Shown here: piece by piece, positions 1 to 8,375 of the stretch
Layout of the letters: every line of letters begins with the position of its first letter
Position numbering within the stretch: position 1 is the first letter of the stretch
Source: Ophiosphaerella korrae
Taxonomy: Eukaryota; Ascomycota; Dothideomycetes; Pleosporales; Phaeosphaeriaceae
Length of the DNA: 12,632 bases
Reading direction: 5' to 3'
Assembly (NCBI GenBank): GCA_028456385.1
Contig: JALNQF010000847.1
Span: 1 to 12,632, forward strand
The notes under the pieces: generated by a model
Seen by the model: the letters and a program-made list of their open reading frames with translations, nothing else
What the model was told of the DNA's origin: nothing
The model's database searches: none
Made by a program: the position numbers and the translations under genes

Positions 1-2627
1 GAATAAGTAATAAAAGACCTTACGTAGACTTTAGAAAAACTAACGTAATTATAAATAAGAACTAATACTCCTTACTATAAATAGACGTAATATAAGATAG
101 ACTATAGAAAGTAGGAATCTTTATAAAACTAGACATCTAGAACGCCTACTACTAGATTAGAATTAAGAAAGGTAATAAATAGAAAATAGTATTTAGAACA
201 CAATATAGACTATATAAATACCTAGTTATACCCTTTAGCTTAATAAACGCACTAGTAGCTTTCTAAGAAAGAATAAATATAGTACTAAGAGAGTACTTAG
301 ATATATTTATATTTGTATACCTAGATAATATCCTTATATTCTTAGAAATAGAAGAAGAACACGTATAGTATATATACAAGGTACTAGAAAAACTAGTAGA
401 AAGTAAACTATTCTTTAAAATAAGAAAATGTAAATTCTATATAAAGGAAATAGACTTCCTTAGATTTATTATCGAACTAGGAAAAATCAAGATTAATCTA
501 GAAAAAATTAGATTAATTAACAAATAGCTAATACCTAAGAACTTAAAGGAAGTATAACAATTTTATAGCCTAGCTAACTTTTACAAAAAGTTAATAGTAA
601 GATAGTCTAAAGATATAGAACTAATAACAAAGCTTATAAAAAAGGATACACTATTTAAATAGATAAGGGAATGTAATAAAGTATTTAAGAAGATTAAAAA
701 GAAGTTTATAGAAAATATAGTTATTAGAATATATAACCTAGACCTACTAGTAATAGTAAAAATAGACGCATCTAATTTAGTCTATAGAATAGCACTAATA
801 TAAGAAGACCTAAAGACTAAAAAAGAATATTTAGTTAAATACTTCTCTAAGAAAATAAAGCTAGTAGAGCTTAACTATCTAATTTATAATAAAGAGATAC
901 TAGTAATCTATAAAGTATTTAAATAATAGAAAGTATACTTATAAGGAGTAAAATACTAAACAAAGGTCTATATAGACTATAAGAATCTTATAAGATTTAT
1001 ACTAAATAAAGAACTAATATAATAATATATAAGATAGTAGGAATTCCTATTAATATTTAATATAGAAATTATATATACAAAAGAGAAAGATAACTAATTT
1101 ATAGACGCTCTTAGTAGAAGACTAGACTTATAGAAAGAAGTAAGTACTACTAGTATAGTTCTAGTTAAAAACAAAGAAGGATATTTAGTCTTAAATATAC
1201 CTAAAATAGCTACAACACTTAAAAGAAAGAGTAGTAAGCTAGACAAATAAATTTAGAAAGAAACAAGAAAAGCCTCTAAAGAAATAGAGAAACTTAAGAT
1301 CTAAGAAAATCTTGTAAGAGTCTATAGAAGAACGTATATTCTAGGAAAAATATAAAGAGAATTTATATAATAGTTCTATAAACTACTAGTATATAGATAT
1401 TAAGGAATTAACAAAATACTAGATAGACTACTAAGAGATTATTATATTCTAAGAGTAAGATAACTAGTAATAGAAGTACTATAAGATTATATAGAATACT
1501 AGAGAAATAAGTATAGTAGATACGCACTATATAGGAAGCTATAACTAGTAGAAGTACTAGAAAAACTATAAAGAGTTATTATAATAGATTTTATTACAAA
1601 ACTACTTAAGTTAAAAGACCTAATATTAGGAGTTAAGTATAATAGAATCCTAATAATAGTAGATAAACTTATAAAATACTTATACTTTAAACTATATAAA
1701 GAAAAAAGTAGAATAGAAGTTACTATATACTAGGTTCTAGAAACTATAATTAGTTAATATAGACTACTAGATAAGATTATTATAGATAGAGATATAAGAT
1801 TTATATTAAAACTATAGAGAATAATAATAGTATAATTAGGAATTAAATACGTAATATCTACTACATACTACTTATAAATAGATAGACAATTAGAAAGAAT
1901 AAACTAGATAGTAGAATAGTACCTAAGATACTATCTTAACTACAACTAGAATAATTAGGTATAGTTACTACCTATAGTATAGTTAGCATACAATAGCGCA
2001 AAGAATAAGATAATAGAAGTATTACTTTTCTTTATAAACTATAGATTTAACCCTAGTATATATACAATACTAAGACTAGAGATATCTTAGTCTCTAAAAG
2101 GAGAAAACTTCGCTAATAGACTTAAAGATATATACGAGTAATTAAGATAGGATATAGAATTCTTATATAATTAAATAGTAAAGTACTATAACAAGAAATA
2201 TAAAGAAGAACCTTAATTTAGAAAGAGAGAAAAAGTATAGTTAGTATAAAAAAACATTAAAAGCAAGAGACTAAGTTTAAAATTAGACTACGTTAAGATA
2301 AAACTATATAAAATTAAGAAAGAAGTTACGCTAGTTATATTTAAATTAAAACTACTAAACAAAATAAAGATATACTTAACCTTCTACGTAGTACTACTTA
2401 AGATAGTACTATAAAACGTAGAACTACTAGTGTATAAAGTAGATACGTATAGAGAATAAGAAGAATAAGAAGTTAAAGAAATCTTAGCACGCTAGTTCTA
2501 TAATAGTAGGAACTACTACCTAGTAAAATAGATAAGTATAGACGAAAAAGGACAACTATAGGAAGAAATATAGGAACTAGAAAACAATCTTAACTACTCT
2601 AAGAAACTAGAAGACTTCTAAAGTTAA
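1..2627 (+). pseudogene. pol: Element A1 pol (RT, RNase H, integrase, chromodomain), RIP-degraded
   Basis: One frame (codons starting at positions divisible by 3) reads from 3 to 2627 without a frameshift, about 875 codons, broken only by TAA/TAG. RT fills about 1-560. Its catalytic YxDD is read as YLDN at 318-329, with the second Asp changed to Asn. RNase H runs about 750-1130, with the DAS-type Asp kept (gac 765-767). The integrase zinc site has His read as Tyr at 1377 and 1398 (H-x6-H) and Cys read as Tyr at 1488 and 1497 (C-x2-C). The integrase core keeps Asp 1587, Asp 1785 and Glu 1893, which is D-x65-D-x35-E. A chromodomain ends the frame. The damage is substitutional, so the gene was probably whole when RIP began. 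The last stop is 2619 or 2625; TAA at 2619 may be a converted Gln. The start lies outside the window. Confidence 0.9.
2469..2627 (+). other. Chromodomain at the C terminus of element A pol
   Basis: The last about 50 codons of the pol frame read EVKEIL, then an aromatic/stop position, YYLVK-stop (YLVKW in a typical chromodomain), and later E-E-I-stop-E-L-E-N-N-L, followed by a short helix-like tail. Order and spacing match the chromodomain core: a beta strand with EVE.IL, the YLVKW strand, the WEP-ENL turn and a C-terminal helix. Known chromoviral chromodomains steer integration toward marked heterochromatin, which fits the nesting of these elements in one another. The aromatic-cage Trp codons are now TAG. 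The same domain is present in A2 at about 9036-9194 on the - strand. Confidence 0.75.
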
Positions 2628-2955
2628 AACCCTCTAGAACGCCTAGTAGTAAACTAAGAGAACTAACATTACTATTACTAGATAGAGAGGTAATAGGAGC
2701 GCCTAACGCAAGACCTACTATAGCAATACTAAATACCTTATCTAAGTCTAGCTTAGCTTCTAGAGCTACTAACTACTTAGCTAATTTCTTATTATTTAGC
2801 GCCTTTATCTTATAAAGATAAAAGAGATAAGCTTAATTCTTTACTAGCTTACTCTACGCAAGCTCCTAGATCTACTTATACTTAGCTTTAGCCTCTACAA
2901 TTTAAGACAGTAATTTCTCTTAAGCTTAGTTAATAGCTCTCCCTATTATTATTAA
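2599..2955 (-). pseudogene. Possible antisense ORF remnant in element A1
   Basis: Reading leftward, this frame contains GRAIN, EKLLS, EAKAK, ELA, LYKIKALNNKKLA and LVALEAKLDLDK, ending in a Ser/Leu-rich segment. Gaps between these pieces are TAA/TAG codons that RIP would make from Gln. The Leu/Glu/Lys spacing suggests a helical, possibly coiled-coil protein. The same frame is present in A2 on the + strand (8708-9064), with differences that are transitions. It overlaps the last codons of pol on the other strand. Some LTR retrotransposons are known to carry extra antisense ORFs between pol and the 3' LTR; placing this one in that class is inference. No family is recognised, and chance complementarity with a sense frame is possible. 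Confidence 0.35.
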
Positions 2956-3251
2956 GCTTAGATATAAGAATAAGTATAATAAATATACACTCTACAAGAG
3001 AAACACTAGACACGTTATAGGAACTACGAATGTTTGTAGAAACTATATAAGGAGAGCGCTTAGGATTTAACCTAGAAGAGGTACAACAAGAATAAGGAAA
3101 TATTTCGACACTATTACGCAATACGCAATTAGTAAGAAGATATTAATAACGTGTAGAAGAGGTAACTATAGAGAGTAATAAGGAGCTAGAAATTAATAAA
3201 GAGAGTAGGCTAATAACCTTAGCTCTAGGATAGATAAACGAGGACCTACCT
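2628..3251 (+). other. Element A1 post-pol region, no certain gene
   Basis: This stretch of about 620 bp separates the pol stop from the polypurine tract and is shared with A2 (8376-9035). No known domain is recognised. In the sense direction the pol frame can be followed to the LTR, with stops only of TAA/TAG type; a stretch near 3010-3260 reads as charged and Leu/Glu rich. In the antisense direction two frames look at least as coding-like: one at 2599-2955 (listed separately) and a stop-free run of 63 codons at 2930-3121. The antisense run begins with TTG, not ATG, so it is not taken as a gene. It stays open because it has almost no Gln or Trp codons for RIP to convert. Confidence 0.6.
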
Positions 3252-3265
3252 AGAGGAAGAGATAG
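3252..3265 (+). promoter_or_regulatory. Polypurine tract of element A1
   Basis: The purine run agaggaagaga, followed by tag, lies directly upstream of the LTR start at 3266. This is where plus-strand DNA priming occurs in LTR retrotransposons. The A2 copy is agaggaggaga (8365-8375, read on the - strand), which differs by one G/A transition and is probably nearer the original. Its position immediately before an LTR boundary that was deduced independently supports both calls. Confidence 0.7.
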
Positions 3266-3695
3266 TGTTACGATAGTAACAAGAGAAATACAGATAGAAC
3301 TAATTAGCCTTATAACTAAAGGATTAAGTTCTTATAAATATAAAGAATACAAACTTAATTAGGAAACTATATATAATTAGGACACCTAAAGTAATCTATA
3401 ATCTATAGACTCTTAGCGTTAATAGATTATAGATTAAGGTAATCTATAATCTATTATTCTTAGTAGTAATAGATTAATAGATTAGGACAAGTATATAGTT
3501 AGTAGCGATACGCATTATTAAGATAGTATTAGTAATTTAATTATTAACTATAAGCGATAATATAAAGATAGTTATAAAATATCTTCTATTATTTATAGCC
3601 TATTATAGATTACAACACGAGCTTTTGTTATTACTTTATAATCTACTAACACCTATCTAGGCTATTAGGAAGTTGACCCTAGTAAGCTAGTAACA
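3266..3695 (+). repeat. 3' LTR of element A1 (430 bp)
   Basis: The left end is tgttac and the right end gtaaca, a perfect 6-bp terminal inverted repeat starting TG and ending CA as LTRs do. A polypurine tract lies immediately upstream and unrelated context (fragment C) begins immediately downstream. The A2 copy at 7932-8361 has exactly the same length of 430 bp; in the first about 125 bases the two differ by 8 transitions and no indel. The interior holds a cluster of inverted and direct repeats (3393-3484). No convincing TATA box is seen: tataaata at 3333-3340 is ttacaaat in A2, so it may be a RIP product. Confidence 0.85.
3393..3484 (+). repeat. Repeated hairpin cluster inside the A1 LTR
   Basis: The 14-mer aatctataatctat occurs at 3393-3406 and again at 3441-3454, with its exact reverse complement between them at 3422-3435. 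The central copy can pair with either neighbour. The better hairpin has a perfect 16-bp stem (3420-3435 with 3441-3456) and a 5-base loop aaggt; the other has a 14-bp stem with a 15-base loop. Two more partial copies (aatagatt) follow at about 3469-3484. The same arrangement is kept in A2 (8171-8186 with 8192-8207). It could be a regulatory or termination/polyadenylation structure of the LTR; the function is not known. Confidence 0.75.
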
Positions 3696-4332
3696 ACTAG
3701 ACTTACAAGAAGAAGTAAACGCTATAGGTATAGTTCTAGTTAAGAATAAAAATAGATATCTAGTCCTAAATATACTAAAAATAGCTATAATACTTAAGAG
3801 AAAAAGTAGTAAGCTAGATAAATAGATTTAGAAAGAAACAAGAAAAGCTTCTAAAAAAATAAAAAAACTTAAAATCTAAGAATGTCTCGTACAAGCCTAT
3901 AAAAGAACGTATATTCTAAATAAAATATAAAGAGAATTTATATAATAGTTCTATAAACTACTAGTATATAGATACTAAGGAATTAATAAAATACTAGATA
4001 GACTACTAAGAGATTATTATATCCTAAGAGTAAGACAACTAGTAATAGAAGTACTATAAGACTATACTAAATATTAAAAAAATAAATATAGTAGATACGT
4101 ACTATATAGAATACTACAACTAGTTAAAGTACTAAAAAAACCTTAAAGAGTTATTACAATTAACTTTATTACAAAACTACCTAAATTAAATAACTTAATA
4201 TTAGAAGTTAAATATAATAGAATTCTAATAATAGTAGATAAGCTTACAAAGTACTTATACTTTAGACTATATAAAGAAAAAAGTAGAATAGAAGTTACTA
4301 TATATTAGGTCCTAAGGACTATAGTTAGCTAG
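3696..4332 (+). pseudogene. Fragment C: RNase H tail and integrase of an element related to A
   Basis: This stretch aligns collinearly with A1 1121 to about 1757, differing mainly by transitions plus a diverged patch near 3703-3725. It covers the end of RNase H, the linker, the degraded integrase zinc region and the start of the integrase catalytic core. The first core Asp is read as Asn (aac 4162-4164), whereas A1 keeps gat. The left end is exactly at the A1 LTR terminus and the right end exactly at the presumed LTR start of element B. C is therefore best read as the oldest element, interrupted twice, with its remaining parts outside the window. It could instead be a truncated copy. Confidence 0.8.
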
Positions 4333-4649
4333 TATTATAACAAAAGTTTATTAAATACTTAAGACTTTTATAAACTCTAGTATAAGTTAGAAGTAGAGCT
4401 AATACACTAAAGATTATAATATTATATAGTTATAATCTAAAGTAGAGCTAGTACGCTATATAGGCGTATAAAAGGCTTAATACTTATAAAGAGAGTAAAG
4501 TAAGTATTATTCTCCTTTAGATACTAGTAGTACTATTAAATACTATCTATTATCCCTTTACTATCTCTTATAGCTTATAGTAAGTACTATTATTTTCTAG
4601 CTACTTCTTAATATAATAATACTTCTTTACTAATAGTCTAGAGATAACA
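4333..4649 (+). repeat. Probable 5' LTR of element B
   Basis: The left end is placed where similarity of fragment C to A1 stops. It reads tattataac, compatible with an original TG start after RIP. The right end is placed at gagataaca (4641-4649) because the gag frame can begin at 4680. That leaves a leader of about 30 bases with no primer-binding site I can match to a tRNA. Inside are a near-direct repeat (agtagagctaatac and agtagagctagtac, about 4391-4454) and an inverted repeat, gattataa and ttataatc, around 4415-4440. The right end is uncertain; gctataaca at 4671-4679 is an alternative. No second LTR of B is present for comparison. Confidence 0.5.
4467..4473 (+). promoter_or_regulatory. 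Possible TATA box in the element B LTR
   Basis: tataaaa followed by ggc lies about 210 bases before the presumed gag start, inside the proposed LTR, where an element promoter is expected. RIP tends to create TATA-like strings, and no second LTR is available to check conservation, so this is weak. Confidence 0.3.
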
Positions 4650-4679
4650 ATAATATACTCCTTATAATAGGCTATAACA

Positions 4680-5720
4680 ATAGAAGAAAATATATAGTTA
4701 ATAGTTAAACAAGACCTTATATAGAGTATAAGTAGCGCGTAGCTAGGCTATATACTAAGTACGCTAGTAATAATTAAAGAACGTATTTGCGAAGCAACTA
4801 CTAGACGTAATAAGTTAGCTTAACTATATATACTCTATACCCTAGAAGACAAGATTATACGTCTAGAACAAGAATAAACTACTTTTTACGCTATAACCCC
4901 TAAGAATAACTCTAAGGTTACTATTATTACTTCTTAAAAGCGTAACGTAAACTCTCTAGTTAATAATACGCGCGTAAAGCGTATACTTTACCCTAAAGAG
5001 CCTATAGTATATAAAGGTAAATCTCTAAAAGAATACTAAGAGTACTATTACTTATGTAAAATAGTATTTTATCTTATACCCTAAGACTTTAAAGTAGATA
5101 AAGATAAAGTCCTTTAGGCTATATAATACTTTAAAAAAGACCTACGCGAATAATAGTATATATATATTAAGTGCAATCTAAACGTAGATAAACCTCTTAC
5201 TTAGGAGTATTTTAAAATGTACTTACTAAACCTACTCTCTAACCCTATTAATTATAGCCTAGAGGTAGTAATAGTATATACTATAGCTACTTAACGTAAA
5301 GAATAAAGTATAAAATCCTTACTAGATATCTAGATATCTTTAAAGACTAGCTTCTTTAGTATATAGAAGAATAAAAGATTTAGTACCTCTTTTTAAAACT
5401 ATAGCCTAAACTATAAAAAGTAATTACTAATTATTATTAGGTCTTAGTAATAAGAGAAAACCGTATTACTTTTAGCTTAATACTTACGTATAACTTACGT
5501 AATATAATAAAATTATAAGAGCCCTATATAAATAGCGTAAGTAAAGAAAACTTAAAAAAGGCCTAAATAAAAGGGGATACAAAGAACCCCTAAAACAAGT
5601 TAGTAAATAAGTCTACTATTAAATACTTTAAGAACTATAAAAAGAGATACTATACTAGTAAGTACTATAGTAGTAACCCTAACTATATTCTAGTCTATAT
5701 AAACTAAATAGGAAAAGGCC
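4680..5720 (+). pseudogene. gag: Element B gag, RIP-degraded, with a frame change
   Basis: The frame starting with ata at 4680 (an ATG altered to ATA fits RIP) stays readable to about 5545, interrupted by TAA/TAG. It carries the capsid-like segment of Ty3/gypsy gag: KPLT at about 5190, YLLNLLSNP near 5221-5247, then a T-Q-R-K-E-Q-S stretch near 5286-5310. From about 5573 the readable frame shifts. A zinc-knuckle-like segment follows at 5624-5668, in which all four metal ligands read as Tyr (tac 5624, tat 5636, tat 5651, tat 5666). The ligand spacing is x3-x4-x4 rather than the usual x2-x4-x4. Pol is in yet another frame. Gag would form the particle that packages the element RNA. No function remains. 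Confidence 0.72.
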
Positions 5721-7931
5721 TAGCTTTATTATTAGCTCTAAGATAGTAAGGCGTAGATTAATTAATATCTTACTAGGTATATAGTATATATATAGTGTAG
5801 CTTTAGGCTTAAAGCTAAAAATAAAGCTTTAGGTTATTCTAGACTCTTAAGTAGATATTAGTCTTATTAGTTAGTAGACTATAGTAAAAATAAGACTAAA
5901 ACTAATCTAAGATACTAAGCTCTCTAGACTAGGCTAGATAAGAGTATAAAGGTAAAATACTTATACTACTTATAGGCTTTAGGTGCGCTTTACTAATAAT
6001 AATAAAGTAATATATAAGTCTAAGATTATAGTATATAGAGTAGATAAAGAAAGAGTAGTACTTTTTCTTAGAAATCTTTTTTTTAAACAAGAAGGGATAT
6101 AACTTAACTATAGATTATAAATATAGTATTAGAGATATACCTCTATTACCTAAGTATAGTTATATATAACTAAATAATTTATAAAAGCTTTAGAGAAAAT
6201 ATAAGTAGAACTATACTTACTAAAAGTACTTAAGACTAATGTAATTAACCTAGAATATAATACGCGTATCTACGCTGTACTTATAGCGTAAGAGTTATAT
6301 ATTCTAGACGCTTTATTAGAATACTATAATATATTTAATAATATTACTATATAGATACTACTCTACTTAAAGAACTCTAATTACGTAATCTTATTAATAG
6401 AGAGAAAAGAACCTCTCTATAGGCTACTCTATAATCTCTTTATATATAAGCTTAAAGTACTCTATATATATATAGAGGATATACTCTATAAAGGCTAGAT
6501 ATATTATAGTAATAGTTTAGTAAAGGTACTTATCCTTTTTATTCTAAAGAAGGATAGAGCCCTATACTTTTATATTAACTACTATAGCCTAAACTTAGTT
6601 ATAGTAAAAGATTAGTACCTACTCCTACTAATTAAGGAGATACTAGACTACTTATTAGGCGTATAATACTATACTACTTTAGATCTTAAAGATACTTACT
6701 ATAGAATTAGAATTAAATTAGGAGATAAGTAGAAAACTACTTTCTACACTTACTATAGGTATTTTAAATACTTAGTAATACTTTTTAAGCTAACTAATAC
6801 TTCTACTAGTTTTTAAGTATATATTAATAAGGCGCTTAGTAGACTCCTAGATTATATCTATATAGTATACCTTAATAATATACTTATATATACCTATAGC
6901 GATAATATTATACTATACTAGCGCGCTATCTACTCTATACTAGTAGTACTAAGAAGAGTAGAACTCTTTATAAACCTAAAGAAATATACTTTTATATTTA
7001 ATAAAGTGTATTTTCTAGGCTTTATTATTATAAGGTATAGTATACGCGCTAAACCTAAGTGTATTAAGACTATTATATAATAGCTAGAGCCTATAAGTAT
7101 TAAAGAATAATAGTTATTCCTAGGTTTTATAAACTTCTACTAAAGATTTATTAAGAGATATACTTATAAAATAGCTTCTTTTATAGACTTATTAAAAGAG
7201 AAGTAAGAATTCTATTAGCTTAGTATAGTATAAAAAGCTTTTAAATAACTTAAAGTGTACTTTATAAGTATACCTCTCTTATACTACTATATCTTAGTAC
7301 TACTTATTTACTTAGAGATAGATACGTTAACCTTTGTAATCTCTAGGATCTTGTCCTAGCTCTACCTAGATAGAAAATAGTATCTAGTTACTTTTACTTC
7401 TAGAAAACTATAAAAAGTAGAATTAAACTATAAAATATATAATACTAAACTTCTTACTATTATTTATAGTTTTAAATAGTAGATATACTACCTTAAAGGT
7501 ATATAGTATATAATTTAAGTACTTATAGATTATAATAACCTACGCTTAATATATACTATATATAAGCTAAACCTACGCTAAGTATACTAGGCTATATACT
7601 TAAGAGCTTTTAATTTTAAAGTAAAATACTAGGCTAGTAAGCTAAATCTTATAGATAGCTCTTTAAGAAGATACAACTATAAGTAAGAGAACCTATTACT
7701 AGTATACTTATTACTTACCTTCTAGGAGAAATTACAACTAGTAAGCTTAGTAGCTAGAGTAAAGATAACTAGTAGAGTAAGAAAATCTATAACTAAGCTA
7801 AGCTTAGAAAGCGTATATAAAACGTATAGTACTAGAGACTATAGTACTAAAAGGACTCTTACTACTAGCGCTATAGAATATATACTATACGTATTATACT
7901 TAATAGCTAGAGAGTTAGTTAGTAGTAAACC
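5701..7931 (+). pseudogene. pol: Element B pol (protease, RT, RNase H), truncated by A2
   Basis: One frame (codons beginning one base past a multiple of 3) is readable from about 5701 to 7931 with only RIP-type stops. Protease is recognised at about 5836-6100: LDS-stop-VDISLIS at 5839-5871, aligning to the DSG active site. RT runs about 6510-7130: TLDLKD with the first catalytic Asp kept (gat 6682-6684), and YxDD read as YLNN at 6868-6879, so both metal-binding Asp are lost. RNase H runs about 7250-7660, with its first Asp at 7321-7323. After 7680 the frame continues through a basic linker toward integrase until the A2 LTR begins. Region 6100-6500 is the expected pre-RT linker; no separate domain is seen there. 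Confidence 0.87.
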
Positions 7932-8361
7932 TATTACTAGCTTACTAGGGTCAACTTCCTAATAGCCTAGATAGGTGTTAGTAGATTGTAAGGTAATAAC
8001 AAAAGCTCGTGTTATAATCTATAATAGGCTATAAACAATAGAAGATGTTTTACAACTATCTTTATATTATTACTCGTAGTTAATAATTAAATTACTAATA
8101 CTATCTTAATAATGCGTATTACTACTAACTATATACTTATCCTAATCTATTAATCTATTACTACTAAAAATAATAGATTATAGATTACCTTAATCTATAA
8201 TCTATTAACGCTAAGAGTCTATAGATTATAGATTACTTTAGGTATCCTAATTATATGTAGTTTCTTAATTAAGTTCGTATTCTTTATATTTGTAAGAACT
8301 TAATCCTTTAGTTATAGAGCTAATTAGTTCTATCTATATTTCTCTTGTTACTATCGTAACA
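7932..8361 (-). repeat. 3' LTR of element A2 (430 bp)
   Basis: Read on the - strand it starts tgttac at 8361 and ends gtaata at 7932. The final CA seen in A1 is TA here, a single RIP-type change. It has the same length as the A1 LTR, and the boundaries fall where similarity between the two copies stops on the inner side: the following bases are ggttt here and actag in A1. A polypurine tract lies at 8365-8375. The hairpin cluster is conserved at about 8143-8234. Confidence 0.85.
8171..8207 (-). repeat. LTR hairpin, A2 copy
   Basis: taatagattatagatt (8171-8186) and its exact reverse complement (8192-8207) flank a 5-base spacer, matching the A1 hairpin at 3420-3456. A further 14-base arm, atagattatagatt, lies at 8221-8234. 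The full stem survives in both copies despite heavy mutation elsewhere. It contains no CA or TG, so RIP may simply have had nothing to change. Confidence 0.72.
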
Positions 8362-8364
8362 CTA

Positions 8365-8375
8365 TCTCCTCCTCT
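8365..8375 (-). promoter_or_regulatory. Polypurine tract of element A2
   Basis: On the - strand this reads agaggaggaga, ending three bases before the LTR start at 8361. It is the same site as in A1 with one G kept that is A there, as expected of the plus-strand primer of an LTR retrotransposon. Confidence 0.7.

Larger units (their letters stand above)
1..3695 (+). mobile_element. Element A1: Ty3/gypsy chromovirus, 3' part with 3' LTR
   Basis: The domain order RT, RNase H, integrase, C-terminal chromodomain defines a Ty3/gypsy chromovirus. The left window edge cuts the element inside RT, so gag, protease and the 5' LTR are not seen. The right end is the LTR terminus at 3695, which abuts fragment C at a position equivalent to A1's own base 1121; A1 is therefore inserted into a related element. 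If the target duplication is 5 bp, actag at 3696-3700 is the expected right-hand copy. The element is non-functional through RIP stops. A second, inverted copy (A2) lies at 7932-12632. Confidence 0.88.
4333..7931 (+). mobile_element. Element B: second Ty3/gypsy lineage, 5' portion
   Basis: The order is probable LTR, gag, zinc-knuckle-like segment, protease, RT, RNase H and the start of a linker. Its RT and RNase H read quite differently from those of A, so this is a separate family. It is inserted into fragment C at 4332/4333 and is itself interrupted by the A2 LTR at 7931/7932, before integrase. The missing integrase and 3' LTR should lie beyond the right edge of the window, past A2. CA and TG are rarer here than in A1 and A2, consistent with more rounds of RIP and greater age. 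Confidence 0.82.

Noticed and set aside
2930..3121. 63-codon open frame on the - strand as a gene
   Set aside because: It starts with TTG, has no ATG, lies inside element A, and stays open because it contains almost no codons that RIP turns into stops. Kept only as part of the post-pol region description.
3333..3340. TATA box (tataaata) in the A1 LTR
   Set aside because: The A2 LTR has ttacaaat at this site, so the TATA string is probably a product of C to T mutation.
3393..3484. CRISPR-like or tandem repeat array
   Set aside because: Only three copies in alternating orientation with spacers of 5-15 bases, inside an LTR of a eukaryotic element; no array geometry.
4671..4679. gctataaca as the right end of the B LTR
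   Set aside because: It pairs reasonably with the left end tattataac, but would place the presumed gag start (4680) immediately after the LTR with no room for a primer-binding site. 4649 was preferred, with low confidence.
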